NCBI GenBank assembly: GCA_032622095.1
Contig: CP136067.1
Coordinates: 194,580,052-194,644,051, forward strand
Direction: 5' to 3'
Source: Siphonodentalium dalli
Taxonomy: Eukaryota > Mollusca > Scaphopoda > Gadilida > Siphonodentaliidae
DNA length: 64,000 bases
In this document: positions 41,731 through 50,099 of the stretch, one piece after another
How positions within the stretch are numbered: the first letter of the stretch is position 1
Layout of the letters: each line of letters opens with the position of its first letter
Notes under the pieces: model-generated
Databases searched by the model: none
Told to the model about the DNA's origin: nothing
What the model saw: only the letters and a program-made list of their open reading frames with translations
Made by a program: the position numbers and the translations under genes

Positions 41731-42645
41731 TGTTCAGACTAAATACCATTATGACCAGTAATGAATACTATAGTAATCAGGAACCACCTGTACTAACTGT
41801 GCTGTTACCAAAAAATCTCTTTTCAATGATATATTGGCTGCTAAACACTAAATCATGCTAACATTTAATATTTGCATTAAAGATACATAATCTGATTTAT
41901 AATAACGCCCACAAATTACTATTTCTTTGGCTTCAAGGGTAAAAAATATTAGGCTCGAGTCACGGAATCCATCAATCCTAGACCTGAGTTATCAGATTTA
42001 AAGTTTTGAATTCTGTTATTATTCGCCCCCTCCAATATTTGGCAGAAATGTTTTTGTTGTTGGACTCCGATGACATGGGGACATATAATCAGATTGTGTA
42101 CCTTTAAGGTCAAACACAACATAATAAATTTTATACACATTTTTCGGAACTCATTCCTAGAAGTTATCTGAAAACTGTGTTTGAACAAACCCAGCTAATA
42201 CTACTAGCTAGCAGTGTATGCCTCTTATTATAATGCACAATGCATGCATGGTTTTAGCCAACCAAAACATAAACATTTGTAAACATTAAAATACAACTGG
42301 GCTTACATTGCTGGAACCACATAACTTTATAAACTGATGAGGTCTAACTACATTTACTACACACATTCCTAGGTCAATATTAGGCTAATTGTGTTTGGAT
42401 ACTACATCTAAAGTTCTGAAAATTACAGCATATAATTGGTATAATGTTCCCCGCATTTACTTATTTGTTAATTTTGCTTAACTTTTCAATATTATAAACT
42501 GGTATTTAATTTAACCAATTAATTTAACAATTGATTGGCTTATCTAAGTATAATAAATTAACTTTTCTATATATTTCACACAACTAAAGTAAAAAAGAAA
42601 AAGAAAAAATTACTTCAATCAATAATTTAATATTATTTATTATTG

Positions 42646-42696
42646 TTTTTTTTTTTTTTTTTTTTTTTGTTTTGTTTTGTTTTTTTTTTTTTTTTT
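42646..42696 (-). repeat. T tract with two G-interruptions (A tract on minus strand)
   Basis: A 23-base T run, then G and TTTT units, then a further 16-base T run. On the minus strand this reads as an interrupted poly(A) and could be the tail of a minus-strand retrocopy extending to higher coordinates, but I recognise no such element there. It may be only a simple repeat. Confidence 0.8.
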
Positions 42697-43110
42697 ACGC
42701 CTACCAAAGTAGTAGAACTTACCCTTACTATATGCTGTAATTGTCGGAGCAGACATTAGTGTCTAAATGTCTATAGCATAATGCTCATAAATTATCACTT
42801 GGGCCTTATTCAATAGTGTGCACGAAGACTCTAGAGAATTGAAATACATACATGTGTGTAATAGCATTCTCATTATACATGTATGGACAAATGAAAATCA
42901 TCTCTCCTAACTGTATAGTAGCTCATTTAAGATAAAACTTTTTTTTATGCATTATTATTTTGTTATATATATCGTTCTAACTTGTTTAATAATATCCATT
43001 GTTGATAATTTGTCATAATAAATCCATACGTTTGTGATCTCCTAGCAGGACTGCAGAGGACATGAGTTACTTGTAGTAGTATGGTATAATAATCTGTAAT
43101 TATCTAATTA

Positions 43111-43170
43111 TGCATGCTTTAAAATATACTTAAATACATATGCATGCTTGAAAAGGCACTTAAATACATA
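43111..43170 (+). repeat. 30-bp tandem duplication
   Basis: Two 30-bp units, each starting TGCATGCTT and ending CTTAAATACATA, abut at 43140/43141 with a few mismatches. Confidence 0.85.
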
Positions 43171-43385
43171 CTAAGTCAGAATCTGAACATCAAACACTGG
43201 ATTCAATCTCCATACTAGTATCCATCAAATTCCGAACATGTTTGTAACCTATCTGAGGCTATCGCAATTTCTCAACCAGTAATTCGGGCTGATAACCAAT
43301 CACAATTTAAGACTGGTCAAATGACCACCCAGCCCCTAAACAAACCAACAAACTCCACTTTGCAGTCCTGCATTGGATATTCACT

Positions 43386-43439
43386 ATTTTGATTTGCACT
43401 TGATCATACATTATTTTGATTTGCACTTGATCATACATT
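43386..43439 (+). repeat. 27-bp perfect tandem duplication
   Basis: Two identical 27-bp units (starting ATTTTGATTTGCAC, ending TCATACATT) abut at 43412/43413. Perfect identity suggests a recent event in an otherwise single-copy stretch. Confidence 0.9.
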
Positions 43440-44150
43440 ACTAGTAACTCATTTATTGTGACTTACCACGAGTTAACAGGGAGACGTGGTGCCAAACGTC
43501 TCGACCTTAGACGCATAACCAAAGAACTTTTGTCTCCATTCCTCAGTTGCAGAACATAACTCAGTAAATATAATCGAAACAACAAACTTGTCAGGCTTGG
43601 CTGACTTCCATCTTATATCCATGCAGTTTCATCCTCATATTAGAAATATTAAGAATGTAAACATTTCACCCGTCCTCACATCTGAACATCAGCGAAACAT
43701 TTTGTAAAAGCATCTTTGTATGCGAGATATCGGTCAATGCATCAAAAACAACTGCATGGCAGGACGTTGCGACGCTCACATCGCCGTCCTCGTGTCCCGA
43801 GGTGTGACCTACCGCCCCATTTACAAAAAATGCACGTGCTCGGTGATTTGTTGATACCATGACGCTGTTATAGTCAACTGGGCATGTTATTGTACGGTTA
43901 TAACCGAAACGAACTGTCTCATCGATACTTGGTGTCTCATCGATAGTTGGTTTATATATAGTTTAACTAACTAATATGTCATGTATAAATGAGTTTCATA
44001 TGGTTTGCGTATGCTACTGTCATTTTTTTTGTTCTCTTTATTTTCGATAGCTTTTACATCATACTCTCTGCTTAACTATCAATTATTATTTAATGCTTAT
44101 CTCTGTTCCTAATATGGCAACTACTTTATCCAGGAAAAAATTTCACATAC

Positions 44151-44411
44151 GAGCTCATAGGCAGGATTCGTGTATATGGTAGAAAATATGTTACACTCCT
44201 ATCTATAGGGTTCTATAAATTATATACATGGGGCACGCATGTACATGCGCATAAGAAAAATACCCCATGCGATAAATTAAATGGCACAGTAATTAATGTC
44301 TCGCAGATATCTGCGTGATATCGCACGCACCACTGGTTACTATATACATAGACTCTTTTAACCTATTAGTTATTTTGGTTTTTATATGCGCGAATCCTGC
44401 CTAGCGAGCTC
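44151..44411. repeat. inverted-repeat (hairpin) element upstream of ORF2
   Basis: GAGCTCATAGGCAGGATTCG at 44151-44170 is matched in inverted orientation by the arm at 44391-44411, with a short mismatch after GAGCTC. The 220-bp interior holds two perfect 14-bp palindromes, CGCATGTACATGCG (44236-44249) and CGCAGATATCTGCG (44302-44315). The first is enclosed by a further inverted pair, CATGGGG (44227-44233) and CCCCATG (44263-44269). No flanking target duplication was seen. It could be a decayed MITE or a structured leader acting on ORF2, which starts 176 bp downstream. Confidence 0.7.
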
Positions 44412-44587
44412 ACAACAAGGACTTACATGCCCGCCAAATATATCACCTTATAATGCTTAGATGAAACAAACCTATTGTTATATATGCACGTACGACCAGG
44501 GTGACTGTGTACATATTTTGTATATTCCTATGAATAATTCCTTCTCACTAAAGGGCACGACTTTCATAATTCACACAATCCAATTCA

Positions 44588-47500
44588 ATGTCATCAAGTA
44601 ATGTGGTTACTCTGGATGAGGTCAGGGACTCGGACGCTTATGATTTCGCCGCAAAATGGGCCAATATAGAAGAAAATAACGCGGATACGTATTTAGAGCC
44701 TAGCATTCTACCCGATAATGATTGTCAGTATTTCTCCCCAAAACAGGCCCATGACTACTTGAATAAGAAAACAAAATTTTCCATTTTTAACTTGAATTGT
44801 AGAAGCTTAAATGCAAACTTCGAATCGATGTGTAACGTACTATGCGACTTGAAACCCACCGATGCGTTTGACATAATTGCCCTAACAGAAACTTTTAAAA
44901 TTAATCAATCATCCGATCACCAAATTCCGGGTTATCATCCTATGGAATTTAGATGTCGGTTAGACGACGACGATGGCAGGGGAGGTGTATGCTTATTTGT
45001 TAAAGACAACATTCCATACAAAATTAGACCTGATCTTACTGAATTCATTCCGCATGTAATCGAAACTGTATTTATAGAAATAAACTCAGGAAAGCATAAC
45101 TCCCATATTGTCGGTTGTGTTTACAGGCCGAATACAGCACCAAAAGCTGATATCGATAAATTCATGGCGAAATTTGATGGCATTTTAGAAAAAATCAAAA
45201 ATCACAAGTCCTACATAGCAGGAGACTTCAACATAGACTTACTTAATTTTAAAACGCATTCCAAAACAAATGAATTTATTAACAACATTTTCACCAGAGG
45301 ATTCGTGCCCACGATAACCAAGCCAACTCGAATGACAGACCACTCAGCTACTCTGATCGACAACATTTACACAAACAATATTCGCAATGAACATAGCGCG
45401 GGCATAATTACATGTGACGTATCTGACCATTTTGGCATATTCTATAGCGAACCGCATAAACAAATACACGCATCTCACACCCTCGACACAGGCCCAAATA
45501 CCAAACAAAGATCTTTTAGCGCTGAAAATATCAGTAAATTCAAATCTGTTTTACAAACATGCAAATTTGAATCTGTACTACAATGTAATTCAATTGATCG
45601 TGCATACGATAATTTCCTTGAAATATATTTGAATGCCTACGAATTGGCATTTCCACCCAAGAATCGTAAAATACCCAAGAAATTTATAAAACGCGAGCCC
45701 TGGATGACACGAGGTCTGATTAAATCAAGTATCGTAAAGCAAGAATTATACACCAAGAAACTTAAATCAGCATCCGATCGAGCTACAAATACATATTTAA
45801 ATTATCGTCAATTATATAATAAACTTCTCAGAAAGAGCAAACAATTATATTACTCACGAATTCTTGATGAAAACAAGAACGATCTGAAGAAAACTTGGAC
45901 AATATTGAAGGGTGCACTAAAGATGGAAGGGGGCACTGTTAATCACCCTAAGGTCCTTTTCGATAACGGGACTGAAATCACTTGTCCCAGCCTTATGGCT
46001 GATAAATTTAATACGTACTTCTCGAGCATTGGGCGTAAAACCAGTCAACTTGTTGCGAATGAACACAACGCAGATTTTTCTGATTATCTCCGCAATAGAA
46101 TAGACGACCTTGACATCTTTGATGTTACCCCAACCACAATCCAAGAAATTATTTTAACCTGCTTATCAATGAAAGGTAAATCTAGTATGGATTTTAAAGG
46201 GATAACCACTAAACTCATGAAGGAAACAATTGAAACCATAGCTCCGGCATTGAAACATATATTTAACCTCTCATTTGAACAAGGAATTGTCCCAGAAAAG
46301 ATGAAAATAGCAAAGGTTGTTCCAATACCAAAAAATAACAATGCACACGAAATTTCCAACTACAGACCAATCAGCATCCTACCTACTTTTTCCAAGCTGT
46401 TAGAACGAATAATGCAAAAACGCCTAATAGATTTTTTAACTGAGCACGATATTTTGTACAAGCACCAATATGGCTTCCGTTCAAACCACTCTACTTTTCA
46501 TCCAATCGTACATCTTCTCGACCAAATAGCCAATAACAATGATAAAACAACCAGGGATTCAACAATAGCACTATTCCTAGACCTCTCTAAAGCATTTGAC
46601 ACTATAAATCATGATATATTAATTTCAAAATTATATCATTACGGGATAAGGGGTACTGCCCTATCTTGGTTCCAAAGCTATCTAGACAACAGACGACAAT
46701 ATGTTGAACTACAGGGAAATAAATCCAAACTAATGGACATAACGTGCGGGGTCCCTCAAGGCTCAATACTCGGCCCCATAATTTTTTTAATCTACGCTAA
46801 CGATATGCCAAACGCGACAAGCATGAATATATTGTCTTACGCAGATGATACCACCTTAATGACTAGCGGGGATAACGGTACTCAAATTGAAAGCTATGTG
46901 AACAATGAACTACGTAATATATACACCTGGTGTTGCTGCAATAAGCTTTCTATAAACTCAGAAAAGAGCAATTATATGCTCATTCACCCGGAAAATAACG
47001 ACACCAAATGGAGCACTATGCAAATTCTCTTAAATAACACAGAATTGAAACGTATTGGAAATCGTGAGCACGAAACCTCAACGAAATTTTTAGGCATTCA
47101 CATAGATGAAAATCTATCATTTAAGAAACACATATCATCAGTCTGCTCCAAATTAGCGCACGCCATATATCATATAAACAAAGTCAAAAACTTTTTCCCA
47201 GGCAGCGCCCTTAAAACGTTATATTATGCCCTAATCCAAAGTCACTTGGTGTATGGAATCCAGATATGGGGCCATGTTCCAGAGGTAAAACGAGTTTTTT
47301 TACTACAAAAAAGAGCAATACGAATTGTGTGTAATAAAAAATACAGGAGCCATACCGAACCTTTGTTTAAAAAAGAGAATATCTTGAAAGTATACGACCT
47401 TCACAAAGTCCATACTACCCTATTCATGCATGACTGGTATTACAACCGCCTGCCTGAATCCTTTTCCCAATTGTTCACTAAACGTATTGCAGGACCAGAT

Positions 47501-47734
47501 ACTAGACAACAGCGCCCATTATTCCTCAAAACCCCGAGAACCTCCTTTTCTGAACAGCTACCATTTCATGCATTCCCAACCTCATGGAACAACTTAGATA
47601 ACACTATGACTAAAAATCAAAGTAGGCATGTATTCAAAAAACACATCACAGAGAAAATAATAAGCGCATATTCTAACGATATCAAATGCAAGAATCGAGG
47701 ATGCCCAGACTGCCCACAGAACGTACCCCGTTAA
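44588..47734 (+). CDS. LINE ORF2 polyprotein: APE endonuclease and reverse transcriptase
   Basis: A 1048-aa protein that nicks target DNA and reverse-transcribes LINE RNA from the nick (target-primed reverse transcription). N-terminal linker about 1-62. APE-type endonuclease about 63-290, with N70 (FNLNCRSLN), E101 (LTETF), VYRPN at 178-182, D213/N215 (AGDFNID), D258 (LIDNIYTN) and D280/H281 (SDHFG). Reverse transcriptase about 560-840: KVVPIPK (577-582), NYRPISILP (591-599), QYGFRSNHST (627-636), D665 in LFLDLSKAFD, GVPQGSILGP (721-730) and YADD (751-754), so all three catalytic aspartates are present. FLGIHID (834-840) lies beyond the YADD. The C-terminus ends in a small cysteine cluster, CKNRGCPDC (1034-1042). 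No RNase H domain. The ATG has a weak context (T at -3). No frameshift or stop, and the length is normal for the group. Shorter open frames in other phases are shadows. Confidence 0.96.
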   Translation: MSSSNVVTLDEVRDSDAYDFAAKWANIEENNADTYLEPSILPDNDCQYFSPKQAHDYLNKKTKFSIFNLNCRSLNANFESMCNVLCDLKPTDAFDIIALTETFKINQSSDHQIPGYHPMEFRCRLDDDDGRGGVCLFVKDNIPYKIRPDLTEFIPHVIETVFIEINSGKHNSHIVGCVYRPNTAPKADIDKFMAKFDGILEKIKNHKSYIAGDFNIDLLNFKTHSKTNEFINNIFTRGFVPTITKPTRMTDHSATLIDNIYTNNIRNEHSAGIITCDVSDHFGIFYSEPHKQIHASHTLDTGPNTKQRSFSAENISKFKSVLQTCKFESVLQCNSIDRAYDNFLEIYLNAYELAFPPKNRKIPKKFIKREPWMTRGLIKSSIVKQELYTKKLKSASDRATNTYLNYRQLYNKLLRKSKQLYYSRILDENKNDLKKTWTILKGALKMEGGTVNHPKVLFDNGTEITCPSLMADKFNTYFSSIGRKTSQLVANEHNADFSDYLRNRIDDLDIFDVTPTTIQEIILTCLSMKGKSSMDFKGITTKLMKETIETIAPALKHIFNLSFEQGIVPEKMKIAKVVPIPKNNNAHEISNYRPISILPTFSKLLERIMQKRLIDFLTEHDILYKHQYGFRSNHSTFHPIVHLLDQIANNNDKTTRDSTIALFLDLSKAFDTINHDILISKLYHYGIRGTALSWFQSYLDNRRQYVELQGNKSKLMDITCGVPQGSILGPIIFLIYANDMPNATSMNILSYADDTTLMTSGDNGTQIESYVNNELRNIYTWCCCNKLSINSEKSNYMLIHPENNDTKWSTMQILLNNTELKRIGNREHETSTKFLGIHIDENLSFKKHISSVCSKLAHAIYHINKVKNFFPGSALKTLYYALIQSHLVYGIQIWGHVPEVKRVFLLQKRAIRIVCNKKYRSHTEPLFKKENILKVYDLHKVHTTLFMHDWYYNRLPESFSQLFTKRIAGPDTRQQRPLFLKTPRTSFSEQLPFHAFPTSWNNLDNTMTKNQSRHVFKKHITEKIISAYSNDIKCKNRGCPDCPQNVPR

Positions 47735-47807
47735 GTATACAATACATATAACACGTTCAACGTCAATATATACGAATCAGTAGTCCCTGTAACCTCATCC
47801 GCCAAAC

Positions 47808-47869
47808 ATACTACCCGATCGTCTGAATTTGAACCATATACATGGTATTGAACATCCCTCGGGTAGTAT
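47808..47869 (+). repeat. 3' UTR inverted repeat 1 (11-bp perfect stem)
   Basis: ATACTACCCGA at 47808-47818 pairs perfectly with TCGGGTAGTAT at 47859-47869 across a 40-nt loop. The loop itself contains a smaller ACCAT/ATGGT stem. In the RNA this would be a two-tier hairpin just after ORF2. Confidence 0.8.
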
Positions 47870-47987
47870 CCATTTTCACACACTCTTAAACTAAGCCCTA
47901 AACTCATAAATTACATATACACAATATGTGCACGGCTCACCCAAGGCCATCTTACTATTAGTTATTACTTTCTATATTTACCATACT

Positions 47988-48029
47988 GGGGATGGCAGGA
48001 AGACAGTCTTGCCAGATTATGCCATCCCC
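47988..48029 (+). repeat. 3' UTR inverted repeat 2 (10-bp perfect stem)
   Basis: GGGGATGGCA at 47988-47997 pairs perfectly with TGCCATCCCC at 48020-48029. The 22-nt loop has extra partial pairing (GGAAGAC with GTCTTGCC). It lies about 85 nt from the 3' end, a reasonable position for a reverse-transcriptase recognition hairpin of the kind known from L2-type LINEs. Confidence 0.8.
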
Positions 48030-48092
48030 CACAATATACGACAGAATTATCTATAATTGTTATCATTATTATGTAATATGTATGTGTATTGA

Positions 48093-48098
48093 AATAAA
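48093..48098 (+). promoter_or_regulatory. polyadenylation signal AATAAA of the LINE
   Basis: A canonical AATAAA occurs about 16 bp before the end of the element, directly upstream of the ATCCT repeats. Its position fits, but whether a LINE with a tandem-repeat tail is cleaved and polyadenylated here cannot be told from sequence. Confidence 0.55.
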
Positions 48099-48114
48099 AT
48101 ATCCTATCCTATCC

Positions 48115-48124
48115 TAACCTGGAT
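48115..48124 (+). repeat. right target-site duplication of the LINE
   Basis: TAACCTGGAT is identical to 38065-38074 and is followed by the exact continuation of the monomer (ATTAGATC). The preceding element tail TATCC resembles TAACC, so the boundary is blurred by one or two bases. Confidence 0.85.
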
Positions 48125-50099
48125 ATTAGATCTATACCGAATAAAGTGACATTAGGACCATTACAGAAGTAACATGGATATTAGATCTATACCGAATAAA
48201 GTGACATTAGGACCATTACATAAGTAACCTGGATATTAGATCTATACTGAATAAAGTGACATTAGGACCATTACAGAAGTAACCTGGATATTAGATCTAT
48301 ACCGAATAAAGTGACATTAGGACCATTACAGAAGTAACATGGATATTAGATCTATACCGAATAAAGTGACATTAGGACCATTACAGAAGTAACCTGGATA
48401 TTAGATCTATACCGAATAAAGTGACATTAGGACCATTACAGAAGTAACATGGATATTAGATCTATACCGAATAAAGTGACATTAGGACCATTACAGAAGT
48501 AACCTGGATATTAGATCAATACCGAATAAAGTGACATTAGGACCATTACAGAAGTAACCTGGATATTAGATATATACCGAATAAAGTGACATTAGGACCA
48601 TTACAGAAGTAACCTGGATATTAGATCTATACCGAATAACGGGACATTAGGACCATTACAGAAGTAACCTGGATATTAGATCTATACCGAATAAAGTGAC
48701 ATTAGGACCATTACAGAAGTAACCTGGATATTAGATCTATACCGAATAAAGTGACATTAGGACCATTACAGAAGTAACCTGGATATTAGATCTATACCGA
48801 ATAAAGTGACATTAGGACCATTACAGAAGTAACCTGGATATTAGATCTATACCGAATAACGGGACATTAGGACCATTACAGAAGTAACCTGGATATTAGA
48901 TCTATACCGAATAAAGGGACATTAGGACCATTACAGAAGTAACCTGGATATTAGATCTATACCGAATAAAGTGACATTAGGACCATTACAGAAGTAACCT
49001 GGATATTAGATATATACCTAATAAAGTGACATTAGGACCATTACAGAAGTAACCTGGATATTAGATATATACCGAATAACCTGACATTAGGACCATTACA
49101 GAAGTAACCTGGATATTAGATCTATTACCAAATAAAGGGACATTAGGACCATTACAGAAGTAACCTGGATATTAGATCAATACCGAATAAAGTGACAGGA
49201 CCATTACAGAAGTAACCTGGATATTAGATCAATACCGAATAAAGTGACATTAGGACCATTACAGAAGTAACCTGGATATTAGATCTATACCGAATAACGG
49301 GACATTAGGACCATTACAGAAGTAACCTGGATATTAGATCAATACCGAATAACCTGACATTAGGACCATTACAGAAGTAACCTGGATATTAGATCAATAC
49401 CGAATAACCTGACATTAGGACCATTACAGAAGTAACCTGGATATTAGATCAATACCGAATAAAGGGACATTAGGACCATTACAGAAGTAACCTGGATATT
49501 AGATCAATACCGAATAAAGGGACATTAGGACCATTACAGAAGTAACCTGGATATTAGATCTATACCGAATAACGGGACATTAGGACCATTACAGAAGTAA
49601 CCTGGATATTAGATATATACCGAATAAAGTGACATTAGGACCATTACAGAAGTAACCTGGATATTAGATCTATACCGAATAAAGTGACATTAGGACCATT
49701 ACAGAAGTAACCTGGATATTAGATATATACCGAATAACCTGACATTAGGACCATTACAGAAGTAACCTGGATATTAGATCTATACCGAATAACCTGACAT
49801 TAGGACGATTACAGAAGTAACCTGGATATTAGATATATACCGAATAAAGTGACATTAGGACCATTACAGAAGTAACCTGGATATTAGATATATACCGAAT
49901 AAAGTGACATTAGGACGATTACAGAAGTAACCTGGATATTAGATCAATACCGAATAAAGTGACATTAGGACCATTACAGAAGTAACCTGGATATTAGATC
50001 AATACCGAATAACCTGACATTAGGACCATTACAGAAGTAACCTGGATATTAGATATATACCGAATAAAGTGACATTAGGACGATTACAGAAGTAACCTG

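Larger units (their letters stand above)
39478..42220 (+). repeat. about four diverged tandem copies of a ~600-700-bp unit
   Basis: The most recognisable module contains ACCTTTAAGGTCAAACACA-like sequence followed by a CACATGG ... CTCATTCC ... AAGTTATCTGGAAAACTG stretch. It occurs at about 39890-40065, 40610-40780, 41075-41250 and 42040-42190. A second module (AAATACCATTATTACTAGTAA ... TTGCATTAAAGATACATAATCTGATTTAT) occurs at about 39575-39795, 40180-40360 and 41728-41910. A third (TTATTATTCGCC ... CGACAAAAG) occurs at about 40440, 40922 and 42015. The copies are degenerate and individual copies lack modules, so this is an old tandem expansion compared with the satellite outside. Confidence 0.75.
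39258..44587. other. long AT-rich inter-ORF segment of the LINE
   Basis: There are 5,330 bp between the ORF1 stop and the ORF2 start, with no convincing coding sequence. From left to right it holds a near-perfect palindrome (39523-39575), about four diverged copies of a 600-700-bp unit (39478-42220) containing A-rich microsatellites, a ~95-100-bp tandem repeat (41355-41730), a T tract (42646-42696), two short direct duplications (43111-43170, 43386-43439), a less AT-rich patch with a 64-codon minus-strand frame (43666-43860), and an inverted-repeat hairpin element (44151-44411). Two-ORF LINEs normally have ORFs that overlap or are separated by tens to hundreds of bases, so this segment is exceptional. 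It may be captured or nested DNA. I found no clear boundaries of a second insertion. Confidence 0.8.
38075..48114 (+). mobile_element. full-length non-LTR retrotransposon (CR1/L2/jockey-group LINE) inserted in the satellite
   Basis: A 10,040-bp insertion, + orientation, is flanked by the 10-bp duplication TAACCTGGAT. Order: 247-bp 5' leader, ORF1 (38322-39257), a long non-coding segment (39258-44587), ORF2 (44588-47734), a 380-bp 3' UTR with AATAAA, and a short (ATCCT)n tail instead of a long poly(A). A two-ORF LINE with APE endonuclease, YADD reverse transcriptase, no RNase H domain and a short tandem-repeat tail fits the CR1/L2/Daphne/Rex-like part of the jockey superfamily; the exact clade needs a tree. 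Both ORFs are open. The total length is well above the roughly 4-7 kb usual for this group, entirely because of the 5.3-kb inter-ORF segment, which may include later nested sequence. Confidence 0.92.
47735..48114 (+). other. LINE 3' UTR and tail
   Basis: There are 380 bp from the ORF2 stop to the array. The region contains two perfect-stem inverted repeats (47808-47869 and 47988-48029), AATAAA at 48093-48098, and then an ATCCT pentamer repeat of about three units (48101-48114) abutting the target. The short tandem-repeat 3' end rather than poly(A) is characteristic of CR1/L2-like LINEs, in which the 3' UTR is recognised by the cognate reverse transcriptase. Confidence 0.85.

Noticed and set aside
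41595-42188. Open frames of 88 (+) and 79 (-) codons in the inter-ORF segment
   Set aside because: They lie in degenerate tandem repeats, their equivalents in the other copies are not open, and they match no family.
42584-42700. Minus-strand SINE or processed pseudogene ending in poly(A)
   Set aside because: Only the T tract supports it; no Pol III boxes, target duplication or recognisable body were seen to its right.
43666-43860. 64-codon minus-strand frame as an annotated gene
   Set aside because: It is too short and has no recognisable domain. The possible TATA and splice-donor signals are weak, so it is kept only as an observation.
44151-44411. Firm annotation as a DNA transposon (MITE)
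   Set aside because: It has inverted ends but no visible target-site duplication and no known terminal motif, so it is left as an inverted-repeat element.
45414-46359. Small open frames on both strands inside ORF2 (72, 75 and 91 codons)
   Set aside because: They overlap the reverse-transcriptase ORF in other frames and are shadows.
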